The position numbers and the translations under genes are program-made. The notes under the pieces were generated by a model. It was given only the letters and a program-made list of their open reading frames with translations, ran no database searches and was not told where the DNA came from. DNA of 64,000 bases from Vitreoscilla stercoraria DSM 513 (GTDB lineage: Bacteria > Pseudomonadota > Gammaproteobacteria > Burkholderiales > Neisseriaceae), in contig NZ_KB908020.1 of NCBI RefSeq assembly GCF_000382305.1, positions 158,014 through 222,013 of the forward strand. Direction: 5' to 3'. Shown here piece by piece: positions 25,265-34,557 of the stretch (position 1 is its first letter; each line of letters starts with the position of its first letter).

Positions 25265-26614
25265 ATGACACAATCTACCAATGCAACCATTTTGCAAAAT
25301 GTGCCAGTAGGTGAAAAAGTAGGTATTGCCTTTTCTGGTGGTTTGGACACTTCAGCAGCTTTGTTGTGGATGAAACAAAAAGGTGCGGAGCCTTATGCTT
25401 ACACCGCCAATTTGGGTCAACCTGATGAGGATGACTACAATGCAATTCCTAAGAAAGCCGAAGCTTACGGTGCGATTAAAGCCCGTTTGATCGATTGCCG
25501 TTTGCAATTGGCGCACGAAGGCATTGCCGCGATTCAATGTGGCGCGTTCCACATTTCAACCGGTGGCGTGACTTATTTTAACACCACGCCTTTGGGTCGT
25601 GCGGTAACAGGTACCATGCTTGTGTCGGCGATGAAAGAAGACAATGTCAACATTTGGGGCGACGGCTCTACTTACAAAGGCAATGACATTGAGCGTTTTT
25701 ACCGCTACGGTTTGTTGACCAATCCTGCGTTGAAAATTTACAAACCTTGGTTGGATGAAACGTTTATTGATGAATTGGGCGGTCGTGCTGAGATGTCTCA
25801 GTTTTTGATCGACAATGGCTTTGACTACAAAATGTCAAAAGAAAAAGCCTACTCAACCGATTCCAACATGTTGGGTGCAACCCATGAAGCCAAAGATTTG
25901 GAACACTTGAATTCTGGCATCAAAATCGTTGAACCGATTATGGGTGTGGCGTTCTGGCGTGACGATGTGGAAGTGAAAGCGGAAACTGTGACTGTGCGCT
26001 TTGAAGAAGGCGTGCCAGTGGCTTTGAACGGTCAAACCTTCACTGACGTGGTGGAATTGTTCTTGGAAGCGAACCGCATCGGTGGCCGTCATGGTTTGGG
26101 TATGTCTGACCAAATCGAAAACCGCATCATCGAAGCGAAATCTCGTGGCATTTACGAAGCACCAGGGATGGCATTGTTGCACATCGCTTACGAACGCTTA
26201 GTGACTGGTATTCACAACGAAGACACCATCGAACAATACCGCATCAATGGTTTGCGTTTGGGTCGTTTGTTGTACCAAGGTCGCTGGTTCGATTCACAAG
26301 CTTTGATGTTGCGTGAAACCGCACAACGTTGGGTTGCCAAAGCCATTACTGGCGAAGTGACATTGGAATTGCGTCGTGGTAACGATTATTCGATTTTGAA
26401 TACCGAATCGCCTAATTTGACTTACCAAGCAGAGCGTTTGACGATGGAAAAAGGCGACTCTATGTTCAGCCCAACCGATCGTATTGGTCAATTGACTTTG
26501 CGCAATTTGGACATTGTGGACACTCGCGCGAAATTGGCGATTTACTCAGATACAGGTTTGTTGTCTTTGGGTCAAGGTTCGGCTTTGCCACAATTGAGTC
26601 AAAAAGAAGACTAA
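25265..26614 (+). CDS. argG: Argininosuccinate synthase
   Basis: This 449-aa enzyme joins citrulline and aspartate with ATP to form argininosuccinate in arginine synthesis. The PP-loop is AFSGGLDTSAALLWM near residue 25. The sequence is of the longer E. coli ArgG type, with ATHEAKDLEHLNSGIKIVEPIMG visible. ATG at 25265 follows GACAGTGACAG, a weak ribosome site. No other arg gene lies nearby, and the gene appears to form its own unit ended by the hairpin at 26641. Confidence 0.95.
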   Translation: MTQSTNATILQNVPVGEKVGIAFSGGLDTSAALLWMKQKGAEPYAYTANLGQPDEDDYNAIPKKAEAYGAIKARLIDCRLQLAHEGIAAIQCGAFHISTGGVTYFNTTPLGRAVTGTMLVSAMKEDNVNIWGDGSTYKGNDIERFYRYGLLTNPALKIYKPWLDETFIDELGGRAEMSQFLIDNGFDYKMSKEKAYSTDSNMLGATHEAKDLEHLNSGIKIVEPIMGVAFWRDDVEVKAETVTVRFEEGVPVALNGQTFTDVVELFLEANRIGGRHGLGMSDQIENRIIEAKSRGIYEAPGMALLHIAYERLVTGIHNEDTIEQYRINGLRLGRLLYQGRWFDSQALMLRETAQRWVAKAITGEVTLELRRGNDYSILNTESPNLTYQAERLTMEKGDSMFSPTDRIGQLTLRNLDIVDTRAKLAIYSDTGLLSLGQGSALPQLSQKED

Positions 26615-26640
26615 TCAGCATTGCATTCAGCCCAATAAAA

Positions 26641-26671
26641 CACCGTTACAGGACGCTTGTAACGGTGTTTT
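26641..26671 (+). terminator. Terminator of argG with a DUS-like word in stem and loop
   Basis: CACCGTTACA (26641-26650) pairs with TGTAACGGTG (26658-26667), followed by TTTTTG. An exact TTACAGGACGC spans the end of the left arm and the loop. Confidence 0.88.
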
Positions 26672-27013
26672 TGTATGCTCAAGTCTCATGGTTGATATTT
26701 TATTGTTTTGAAGCTTAGAGCATTTGTGTCGTTTTTAGTGACTTAAATGTCGATTTTTTAATATTAAAAAGATGGGTGAGTCAGATTTACATTTTAAATT
26801 CAATCGCAATATTATTGCGTATATGAAAATGATTTTAGATATAGCAGTTATATTTAAAAACGAATGTGTTCGTTTGTGTTGATTGGTTATTTGTTTTTGA
26901 TGGAAAGTATTCATTTGTTGCATCAATCGACCTGTAAAACATCAGATGAAACTGTGAATGAATATGATGCTATATGCTAAAATATTTTGCTTTTATAGCT
27001 AGTTGTCATAAGA
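26672..27013. other. AT-rich stretch upstream of the aromatic amino-acid permease
   Basis: No supported gene. Short frames on the - strand (for example around 26735-26926) have no ribosome site or recognisable features. The region presumably contains the promoter for the gene at 27014. Confidence 0.55.
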
Positions 27014-28276
27014 ATGTCTCAGAATTCAGCAGTAAAATCGCCATCTTTAATGGGTGGCATGATGATTGTTGCAGGCACTGCCATCGGTGCTGGCATGTTT
27101 GCCAATCCTACCGCCACGGCAGGTATTTGGTATACCGGTGCGATGCTCGTTATGCTTTATACTTGGTATTGTATGTGTGTATCGGGCTTGATGATTATGG
27201 AAGTGAACCAACATTATCCTGCAGGTGCCAGTTTCAATACCTTGGTCAAAGATTTACTCGGACCTGCTTGGAATCTGTTCAATGGCTTTGCCTTTGTGTT
27301 TGTCGTCTATATTTTGTTGTATGCGTATATTTTTGTGGGCGGCAGCGTGTTACAAACGTGGTTGGCTCAGGCGGGCATCACCGACAGCAGCGTGATGGCA
27401 TCGACTCTTTTTATGTTGGTATTTGCTTTGTGCGTGTGGTGGTCAACCAAAGCAGTCGACCGATTGTCAACCGTCTTGATCGTGGGCATGGCATTGACTT
27501 TTTTAAGCACCGTGACAGGCTTGTTAAGTCATTTAGACATCGCAGTATTACTCAATCAATTGCCGCAAGCGGTCGGCAGTGAATACATGCCTTATGTGTG
27601 GGTGGCTTTGCCTGTGTGTTTGGCATCATTCGGTTTTCACATGAATGTGCCAAGCTTGATGGCTTATTATCAAAACGATACTCAAAAAGTCCGTATTAGC
27701 ATTATTGGTGGCAGTTTGATTGCGTTTGCCATTTATGCATTGTGGCAAACTGCAGTGCAAGGCGTTTTGCCTCGTCATGAATTTGCACCCGTGATTGCCG
27801 CAGGGGGCGATGTGGCGGTGTTATTGCAAGCTTTGTCAGCGTATGTGTCGACCGATGGTTTGAATGAAACTTTGAATGCGTTTGCTTTTATGGCCATTGT
27901 CAGCTCATTTTTAGGCGTGTCGTTGGGTTTGTTTGATTACATGGCTGATTTATTCAAGTTTGGCAATTCGGCTACAGGCCGCTTGAAATCGGCTGCGGTG
28001 ACGTTTGTGCCACCTTATATCGCTTGTATCTTGTTTCCAACAGGCTTTGTTACAGTGATTGGTTATGTGGGTTTGGGTGCTGCGATTTGGACGGCAGTGA
28101 TTCCCGCTTTGCTCGTGTTTGCCAGTCGTCGCCGTTTTCCGAAAACATCGGCAAATAACAGCTATTTGCTGAAAGGTGGCAGCGTTTTGATTTGGTTTGT
28201 TTTGGCTTTTGGCATCATCAATATTTTGGCACAAATTTTCACCCAATTGGGTTGGTTACCAAGCTTTCATGGTTAA
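27014..28276 (+). CDS. Aromatic amino acid permease (Mtr/TyrP/TnaB family)
   Basis: This is a 420-aa inner-membrane transporter of the HAAAP family with about 11 hydrophobic segments. The N-terminal signature GGMMIVAGTAIGAGMFANPTATAG is the substrate and ion region of this family. It probably imports tryptophan or tyrosine with protons. Tryptophan breakdown can yield anthranilate, so a link with the antABC cluster 12 kb away is possible but unproven: no kynurenine-pathway gene is seen here. The ribosome site before the ATG (ATAAGA) is weak. Confidence 0.88.
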   Translation: MSQNSAVKSPSLMGGMMIVAGTAIGAGMFANPTATAGIWYTGAMLVMLYTWYCMCVSGLMIMEVNQHYPAGASFNTLVKDLLGPAWNLFNGFAFVFVVYILLYAYIFVGGSVLQTWLAQAGITDSSVMASTLFMLVFALCVWWSTKAVDRLSTVLIVGMALTFLSTVTGLLSHLDIAVLLNQLPQAVGSEYMPYVWVALPVCLASFGFHMNVPSLMAYYQNDTQKVRISIIGGSLIAFAIYALWQTAVQGVLPRHEFAPVIAAGGDVAVLLQALSAYVSTDGLNETLNAFAFMAIVSSFLGVSLGLFDYMADLFKFGNSATGRLKSAAVTFVPPYIACILFPTGFVTVIGYVGLGAAIWTAVIPALLVFASRRRFPKTSANNSYLLKGGSVLIWFVLAFGIINILAQIFTQLGWLPSFHG

Positions 28277-28298
28277 GCCTTTTTAATGTATAAAACCA

Positions 28299-28329
28299 GC
28301 GTCCTGTAAGATTACAGGACGCTTTTTTT
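28299..28329 (+). terminator. Paired DUS-like repeat, terminator of the permease
   Basis: GCGTCCTGTAA and its perfect reverse complement with a 2-base spacer, followed by seven T. Confidence 0.88.
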
Positions 28330-28336
28330 GATGTTT

Positions 28337-29116
28337 TTAATGCTTACAGGACGCTTGTTGGTCAAAAATGGCGGCCAATTCGGTGGCTGCTTGGCGCATG
28401 TGTGGTATAAAACTTTGCAATTGCTCCAAGGATTTGCGCAAAGTCGGACCATGTGTAAAGACCGCCGCAAAAGGCTCTTTGTCTCCATTGGGAATCGGCA
28501 CGGCACAAGCGACCATCCCCGGAATGAATTCTTCATTGTCCAATCCCAATTGCAATGCTTTGGCTTGTTGTAAGGTTTGGAACAATTGCGCAGGATCGGT
28601 TTGAGTGTTTTTGGTCAAAGCATGCAGTGGTAATTGTTCCACAATGCGGCGAAATTGGTTTTCAGGACGCTGTGCTAAGAGCAATTTACCGCTGGCGCTG
28701 GCCCAAATCGGCACATGTGTACCCTCAGGCAAATAAATTTGTAATGGCCAATTGGACAAAACCCTGTCGATGTAAACGACTTCCAATTCGTGTAACACCG
28801 CCACACCTACCGTCTCACCAATCACGCTCGCCAATTGTTGTAAAACCGCTTGGCGCTCCATTTTATAATGGCTTGTTTGCCACAAATTAAACGCCAATTG
28901 GTGGGTACGTTGCCCACAAATCACCTTGCCTTGTAAATCCAATTGTAAAAAACCCGTTTGCTGTAATTGTTGAACCAAACGATGAATACTGGGCTTGGGA
29001 ATGTCTAAAATATCTGCCAAATCGCTTGGGCTGATTGGGCGCTCAGATTTGGCAACCGTTTCTACCAATTGTAAGACTCGCTCTACGCTAGAGCCTTTCT
29101 TTTTTTCTTGTTGCAT
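28337..29116 (-). CDS. IclR-family transcriptional regulator
   Basis: This is a 259-aa regulator. A winged helix at about residues 8-65 (VERVLQLVETVAKSERPISPSDLADILDIPKPSIHRLVQQL) is followed by an IclR effector domain. The latter has ASASGKLLLA and GLDNEEFIPGMVACAVPI. It is divergent from the GntP-type permease and probably controls the permease-dehydrogenase set. Its last sense codons (Ala-Ser-Cys-Lys) are encoded by an exact DUS-like word at 28344-28354. Confidence 0.9.
   Translation of the reverse strand: MQQEKKKGSSVERVLQLVETVAKSERPISPSDLADILDIPKPSIHRLVQQLQQTGFLQLDLQGKVICGQRTHQLAFNLWQTSHYKMERQAVLQQLASVIGETVGVAVLHELEVVYIDRVLSNWPLQIYLPEGTHVPIWASASGKLLLAQRPENQFRRIVEQLPLHALTKNTQTDPAQLFQTLQQAKALQLGLDNEEFIPGMVACAVPIPNGDKEPFAAVFTHGPTLRKSLEQLQSFIPHMRQAATELAAIFDQQASCKH
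28344..28354. repeat. DUS-like repeat at the 3' end of the IclR gene
   Basis: TTACAGGACGC on the + strand. On the coding strand it reads GCGTCCTGTAA and encodes the last residues before His and the stop. Confidence 0.85.
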
Positions 29117-29351
29117 GAAAATCTGCTTTCATGATGATATTAAAGATAATTTCGTTCAATGGGCTTTGAGCCGCTTGTTAGCTCAGTGTGCAGTTTTGTT
29201 ACGTCCTTGTCATGTTGCAATGCAGAACGAATAATTCTTGATTTACGTAAATAAGTTTGTTAGCTTTCAAAAACGATACGTATTGTATCACTTTATAAAA
29301 ATAATTAATTCACTTCAATCTACAAATGCAGTTACACACAAGGAGAATCAA

Positions 29352-30740
29352 ATGATCAGCTTGTTGGGTATTTTGATTTCGCTGGGCTTATTGATGTATT
29401 TGGCTTATCGAGGTCACAGTGTGATTTTGTTGGCGCCATTTTTGGCGATGTTGGCGGTGGTGTTCAGTGGTGAATCGGCACAAATGCTCGCCATTTACAC
29501 GCAAATTTTCATGAAAGGCTTGGGCGGTTACGTTGTCAATTTCTTCCCATTGTTCTTATTGGGAGCGGTATTTGGCAAGTTGATGGATGACTCAGGCTCT
29601 GCACGCAGTATTGCCGCTTTCTTGATTTCCAAATTGGGTACCAAACAAGCCATTTTGTCGATTGTATTGGCGTGTGCGATTTTGACTTACGGCGGGGTGT
29701 CGTTGTTTGTGGTGGGTTTTGCGGTGTATCCGATTGCAGCGGCATTGTTCCGTGAATTGAACATTCCAAAACGCTTGATTCCTGGTGCCATTGCTTTGGG
29801 TGCGTTGACCTTTACAATGACGGCTTTACCGGGTACGCCTGCGATTCAAAATGCCATTCCTATGCCATTTTTCAAAACCGATTCGTTTGCCGCACCTGTT
29901 TTGGGTACCATTGGTGGCCTTATTATGTTGGTTGGCGGCATGTGGTGGATGAATCGCCAAGCCAAAAAAGCAGTCGTAGCGGGTGAAGGTTATGGCAATC
30001 ATAAAGAAAACATCGAAGTCATGGATCATAGCAACGACCCGTCTATCATGAATGCGCTGTTGCCGATTATTTTGGTGATTGCTCTGAACTTTGCATTCAG
30101 CAAATGGGTATTTCCAGCGATGGACACCAGTTATTTGGCGACAGAGAAATTTGGCAACGTACCAGCTTCTAAAGTGATAGGTACTTGGGCAATTGTGGTG
30201 GCTTTGGTGGTGTCTTGTGCGGCGATTGTGGCATTGAATGTGAAGCGTTTTAAAGATGTGAAAGAGTCTTTGAGCAAAGGTGCGTTGGGTTCGCTGTTGC
30301 CGATTTTCAATACCGCTTCAGAAGTGGGTTACGGTTCGGTGATTGCGATTTTGGCAGGTTTTGTGATTATCAAAGAATTTTTGTTAGGCTTGTCACCAGG
30401 TAATCCATTGATTTCAGAAGCTATCTTTATCAATGTGATGGCAGGTATCACAGGTTCGGCATCAGGTGGTATGTCGATTGCCTTGAATACGATGGGTGAA
30501 ACCTATACGCAATTGGCACAACAATTTGGCATCAACCCTGAATTGATGCACCGTGTGGCGTCGATTTCTTCGGGCGGTTTGGATGCCTTGCCACACAATG
30601 GCGCGGTGATTTCTTTGTTGGCCATTTGTGGCTTAACCCACCGTGATTCTTACAAAGACATTTTTGTGGTGGCAGTGGCGGTGCCGATTGCGGCTTTGGC
30701 AGTGGTGATTGCTTTGGGCACCATGTTCGGATCGTTTTAA
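29352..30740 (+). CDS. GntP-family permease (gluconate / 3-hydroxy acid type)
   Basis: This is a 462-aa inner-membrane transporter with about 12 hydrophobic segments. GntP-family marks include GLGGYVVNFFPLFLLGAVFGKLMDDSGSA, GALTFTMTALPGTPAIQNAIP and SSGGLDALPHNGAVISLL. I chose the ATG at 29352 with AAGGAG upstream; the open frame runs back to 29238 without such a site. The family imports gluconate or related hydroxy acids, and the neighbouring enzymes point to a short hydroxy acid. It is divergent from the IclR gene. Confidence 0.88.
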   Translation: MISLLGILISLGLLMYLAYRGHSVILLAPFLAMLAVVFSGESAQMLAIYTQIFMKGLGGYVVNFFPLFLLGAVFGKLMDDSGSARSIAAFLISKLGTKQAILSIVLACAILTYGGVSLFVVGFAVYPIAAALFRELNIPKRLIPGAIALGALTFTMTALPGTPAIQNAIPMPFFKTDSFAAPVLGTIGGLIMLVGGMWWMNRQAKKAVVAGEGYGNHKENIEVMDHSNDPSIMNALLPIILVIALNFAFSKWVFPAMDTSYLATEKFGNVPASKVIGTWAIVVALVVSCAAIVALNVKRFKDVKESLSKGALGSLLPIFNTASEVGYGSVIAILAGFVIIKEFLLGLSPGNPLISEAIFINVMAGITGSASGGMSIALNTMGETYTQLAQQFGINPELMHRVASISSGGLDALPHNGAVISLLAICGLTHRDSYKDIFVVAVAVPIAALAVVIALGTMFGSF

Positions 30741-30805
30741 GCAAGTCATCAATAGGCCGTTTCGGCGGCCTGAATAGATACAATCAATAGAGAAAGTCAA
30801 TAACC

Positions 30806-31981
30806 ATGTCTCACAGTATTTTATTACCTCGTATTATGGAAGTCGGTGGCGATGCTTGTCAGAAATTACCAAGCGTCCTGAACAGTTTGAATGTGAAAAA
30901 ACCATTGATTATTACCGATAAAATGATGGTGACTTTGGGTTATGTGGAGCAAATCCAAACCATTTTGGCGGCAGTTGGCATCAAAGCCGATGTGTTTGAT
31001 GACACGGTGCCAGAACCGACAGACGAATCGATTGAAGCAGGTGTTGCACGAGTTCAAAACGGTGATTATGATAGTATCATTGCATTGGGTGGCGGCAGTC
31101 CGATTGATTCTGCCAAAGCCATTGGCATATTGGGCAAATTCGGTGGTGTGATTCGCGATTACAAATTTCCGCGCCAAGTGACCGAAGAAGGTTTGCCCAT
31201 CATCGCCATTCCGACCACCGCAGGCACAGGTTCAGAAGTCACCAAATTTACCATCATCACCGATGAAGCGGCGAATGAAAAATTGTTGTGTGTGGGCATT
31301 GCTTTTATGCCGGTGGCGGCCATCATCGATTACCGTTTGACCATGAGCGTGCCAGCCAGAACGACAGCCGATACGGGCATTGACGCGATGACACACGCCA
31401 TTGAAGCGTATGTCAGCCAAAAGCGCAATCCTTACAGCGACCAACAAGCTTTGGCGGCTTTGCGTTTGATTGGACCGAATTTACAGACCGCTTACCATGA
31501 TGGCAAAAACGAAAAAGTGCGTGAAGCGATGATGTTGGGTTCGACTTTGGCAGGCATTGCATTTTGTAATTCATCCGTGGCGTTAGTACATGGCATGAGC
31601 CGTCCGATTGGCGCGTTTTTCCATGTGCCACACGGTTTGTCTAATGCGATGTTGTTGCCTGCGGTCACTGAGTTTTCGATTCCTGCGGCAGCCGAGCGAT
31701 ATGCCGATTGTGCTAAAGCTTTGGGTGTGGCTTTACAGGACGATGCTGTAGACAGTGCCAATGAAAAATTGGTACAGTTTTTAAAATCCTTGAATCAAGA
31801 ACTGAAAGTACCGACTTTGGCAGAATTTGGTGCCAAACAAGAAGATTTTGAACAATTGGTCTCAACCATGTGTGAACAAGCGTTTGCTTCAGGCTCGCCT
31901 AACAACAACCCGCGTGTTCCAAATCCAGAAGAAATGTTGCAATTGTATCGCTCACTTTGGGCGACTGTATTAAGCCATTAA
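30806..31981 (+). CDS. Iron-containing alcohol dehydrogenase
   Basis: This is a 391-aa group III (Fe-dependent) alcohol dehydrogenase. The NAD segment IALGGGSPIDSAKAIGIL is near residue 98, PTTAGTGSEVTKF follows, and the metal-binding DAMTHAIEAYVS and MSRPIGAFFHVPHGLSNAMLLP supply Asp and His ligands. It lies between the GntP permease and mmsA with a 65-base gap upstream and 48 downstream. The context suggests oxidation of a 3-hydroxy acid to a semialdehyde. Its true substrate is not shown by sequence. Confidence 0.9.
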   Translation: MSHSILLPRIMEVGGDACQKLPSVLNSLNVKKPLIITDKMMVTLGYVEQIQTILAAVGIKADVFDDTVPEPTDESIEAGVARVQNGDYDSIIALGGGSPIDSAKAIGILGKFGGVIRDYKFPRQVTEEGLPIIAIPTTAGTGSEVTKFTIITDEAANEKLLCVGIAFMPVAAIIDYRLTMSVPARTTADTGIDAMTHAIEAYVSQKRNPYSDQQALAALRLIGPNLQTAYHDGKNEKVREAMMLGSTLAGIAFCNSSVALVHGMSRPIGAFFHVPHGLSNAMLLPAVTEFSIPAAAERYADCAKALGVALQDDAVDSANEKLVQFLKSLNQELKVPTLAEFGAKQEDFEQLVSTMCEQAFASGSPNNNPRVPNPEEMLQLYRSLWATVLSH

Positions 31982-32029
31982 GATTAACCAAGCAGCACGT
32001 TGAAATAGCAATCAAGGATAGAGGTCATT

Positions 32030-33541
32030 ATGCAAACAGATACTTTGCAAACAGTCGGACATTTCATCAACGGTGAAGTGGTGGTGGATGAAAGCAATAC
32101 CCAAGTGGTGTACAACCCCTCTACGGGCGAAGTGAGCAAACAAGTTTCTTTGGGTGGTGCCAAAACCATCGAAGAAGCGGTGGCGGCTGCCAAAGCAGCA
32201 TTTCCTCAGTGGCGCAACACACCACCGATCAAACGTGCGCGTGTGATGTTCAAATTCAAAGAATTGCTTGAAAAAAATGCCGATACCATTTGTCGTTTGA
32301 TTGGTGAAGAACATGGCAAAATCGTTCATGACGCTGCGGGTGAGTTGCAACGCGGCATTGAAAACGTGGAATATGCTTGCGGCGCGCCTGAATTATTAAA
32401 AGGCGAACATACGCGCAATGTCGGTCCTGACATTGATTCTTGGAGCGAATTTCATCCATTGGGCGTGGTAGCGGGCATTACGCCATTCAACTTCCCTGTG
32501 ATGGTACCGTTGTGGATGTTCCCAATGGCCATTGTTTGTGGCAACACTTTCATCTTGAAACCATCTGAACGCGATCCAAGCTCAACTTTGTATTTGGCGC
32601 AATTGATGAAAGAAGCGGGCTTGCCTGATGGCGTGTTGAACGTGGTTAACGGTGGCAAAGACGCTGTGGATGCGATTTTGGAACACAAAGACATTCAAGC
32701 GGTGAGTTTTGTCGGTTCAACACCGATTGCCGAATACATTTACACAACCGCCACAGCCAACGGCAAACGTTGCCAAGCTTTGGGTGGTGCGAAAAACCAC
32801 GCCATTGTGATGCCTGATGCGGATTTGGACAATGTGGTTAATTCATTGCTTGGCGCGGCCTTCGGTTCGTCTGGCGAACGTTGCATGGCTTTGTCAGTTG
32901 CAGTGGCTGTGGGCGACGAAATTGCCGACAAAATGATTGCGTCTTTGACCGAAGCCATGGCGAAATTGAAGTTTGGTGTGCATTCGGACAAAGGCAATGA
33001 TTTTGGTCCGGTGATTACCGCGGAGCATAAAGGCAAAATCTTGGGTCACATCGAGTCTGCCAAAGCTCAAGGCGCGAAAGTGTTGGTAGATGGCTCGGCT
33101 GCCGCGCCTGAAGGCTTTGAAAACGGTTTCTTTGTAGGTCCTACTTTGATTGATGGCGTGCAAAAAGACATGAGCAGCTACCAAGCGGAAATTTTCGGTC
33201 CTGTGTTGCAAGTATTGCGTGTGAATACGATGGCTGAAGCGATGCAATTGATTAACGACCACGAATACGGCAACGGTACGTGTATTTACACCCGTGATGG
33301 TGAAGCGGCGCGTTATTTTGCCGACAACATTCAAGTGGGCATGGTCGGTATCAATATTCCATTGCCTGTGCCTGTGGCATATCAAAGCTTTGGTGGTTGG
33401 AAGCGTTCGTTGTTTGGTGATTTGTTCATGTATGGTCCAGATGGCGTGCGTTTCTTTACTCGTCGCAAAACCATTACCCAACGCTGGCCGAGCTCAGAAA
33501 TTCGTGAAGCGGCACAATTTTCAATGCCAACTTTGAATTGA
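32030..33541 (+). CDS. mmsA: Methylmalonate-semialdehyde dehydrogenase (CoA-acylating)
   Basis: This is a 503-aa ALDH-family enzyme that converts methylmalonate or malonate semialdehyde with CoA and NAD to propionyl- or acetyl-CoA and CO2. The family marks are GVVAGITPFNFPVMVPLWMFP, FVGSTPIAEYIY and the catalytic Cys in FGSSGERCMALSVAV (about residue 285). The usual catalytic Glu motif of ALDHs is replaced by ALGGAKNH, as is normal for this CoA-acylating group. Its place after the Fe dehydrogenase suggests it handles that enzyme's semialdehyde. GAGGTC precedes the ATG. Confidence 0.94.
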   Translation: MQTDTLQTVGHFINGEVVVDESNTQVVYNPSTGEVSKQVSLGGAKTIEEAVAAAKAAFPQWRNTPPIKRARVMFKFKELLEKNADTICRLIGEEHGKIVHDAAGELQRGIENVEYACGAPELLKGEHTRNVGPDIDSWSEFHPLGVVAGITPFNFPVMVPLWMFPMAIVCGNTFILKPSERDPSSTLYLAQLMKEAGLPDGVLNVVNGGKDAVDAILEHKDIQAVSFVGSTPIAEYIYTTATANGKRCQALGGAKNHAIVMPDADLDNVVNSLLGAAFGSSGERCMALSVAVAVGDEIADKMIASLTEAMAKLKFGVHSDKGNDFGPVITAEHKGKILGHIESAKAQGAKVLVDGSAAAPEGFENGFFVGPTLIDGVQKDMSSYQAEIFGPVLQVLRVNTMAEAMQLINDHEYGNGTCIYTRDGEAARYFADNIQVGMVGINIPLPVPVAYQSFGGWKRSLFGDLFMYGPDGVRFFTRRKTITQRWPSSEIREAAQFSMPTLN

Positions 33542-33558
33542 TGATTTGAATGTTTCAA

Positions 33559-33590
33559 GCGTCCTGTAAACTTTACAGGACGCTTTTTTA
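33559..33590. terminator. Paired DUS-like repeat between converging mmsA and the DUF1963 gene
   Basis: GCGTCCTGTAAA and its reverse complement form a near-perfect hairpin with a very short loop, followed by T6 on the + strand. Confidence 0.87.
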
Positions 33591-33604
33591 TTGTGATTGA
33601 TGTA

Positions 33605-34414
33605 TTAATAACAATCCCAATTGTATAAAACCTTAGAAAAATCTTGGTTTTTCAAATCATCAGGATGGATAAAAAAATTGCACACACCAGAGTCGCCCCA
33701 CATGATGTCGCCTTCGCTATCGATTTGCAGCAACAATATATAATCGGCCAATGCTTCATCATCATCGCGTGGATCCGATTGGGTGAAAAACGGATAGCCG
33801 CCTAAGCGATGACCGATTGCGGGAAAAGCCTCGGCATAGTCTTGTAATAAGGTATTGCCTTCGGGTATATGCTCAGAAATATCTTCGTGGCTGTCATGGC
33901 GAGGGATGTCTAAAATCGCTTGCCCAAAGTCTGCATCTTCCACACTGATATATTGGTTTTCAGGATGAAATGAAATGGCATACTCTTGATCAATAGGGGT
34001 GTATTCCCATTGCGGAGTGGTGATGGTTTGCAGTTGTGTGGTATCGGTGGTGATATGGCTGTGAAACAAAATTTTGAAGCCCACTTGCGCCAAACGATTG
34101 TGAAAATCCAAACCAAGTAAATCGTCGTCAGCATCGATGTAAAACTGCAAAATACCTTCTTTGGGCAAATTGTCATGTGGTGGCAATTCGGCACAATTGA
34201 TTTGAGCCAACATGAACATGGCTTGTCCGTGTGTGTTTTGTGGATGGGGCGTGTTAACAGGCAAATAATAATGAGTGCCGCCAATTTTACTTTGCCACAA
34301 TGACAATTTGGAGGACGGATTCAAAATCATTTGCATGCTAGGACGAGCGGTAGCTAAGATTTTGTCTTGGTACGCTTGTAAAGAAGCGAGTTTGAATCTT
34401 GAATCAGCAGGCAT
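33605..34414 (-). CDS. YwqG-like DUF1963 protein
   Basis: This is a 269-aa cytoplasmic protein of the DUF1963/YwqG family, function unknown. Typical segments are the Asp-rich LQFYIDADDDLLGLDF, the central HRLGGYPFFTQSDPR and the C-terminal ILLLQIDSEGDIMWGDSGVCNFFIHPDDLKNQDFSKVLYNWDCY. The ATG at 34414 (MPADSRFK) is chosen because AGGAGG lies 6 bases upstream. An earlier TTG in frame falls in that spacer. No signal peptide or membrane segment is seen. Confidence 0.85.
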   Translation of the reverse strand: MPADSRFKLASLQAYQDKILATARPSMQMILNPSSKLSLWQSKIGGTHYYLPVNTPHPQNTHGQAMFMLAQINCAELPPHDNLPKEGILQFYIDADDDLLGLDFHNRLAQVGFKILFHSHITTDTTQLQTITTPQWEYTPIDQEYAISFHPENQYISVEDADFGQAILDIPRHDSHEDISEHIPEGNTLLQDYAEAFPAIGHRLGGYPFFTQSDPRDDDEALADYILLLQIDSEGDIMWGDSGVCNFFIHPDDLKNQDFSKVLYNWDCY

Positions 34415-34497
34415 GTGCAACCTCCTTGTGAGCAGATATTAGTTGGGTGAGAAGATATCAGGCTGAGAAAGTTCGGTATTTTGTTTGATTTGAATAA

Positions 34498-34522
34498 GCG
34501 TCCTGTAAATTTTACAGGCCGC
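34498..34522. repeat. Paired DUS-like repeat with two different arms
   Basis: The left arm is exact GCGTCCTGTAA. The right arm, TTACAGGCCGC, is the reverse complement of the GCGGCCTGTAA variant, so one stem position is mismatched. It lies between the DUF1963 gene start and the end of the AhpD-like gene. Confidence 0.83.
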
Positions 34523-34557
34523 TTATTCATTTTAACCTAAGTTGTTTGTCATTTCAT

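Noticed and set aside
26974..27582. A 202-residue open frame overlapping the aromatic permease
   Set aside because: It is out of frame with the permease, rich in Cys, Arg and Tyr without motif, and starts inside AT-rich leader sequence. The permease frame has clear family signatures.
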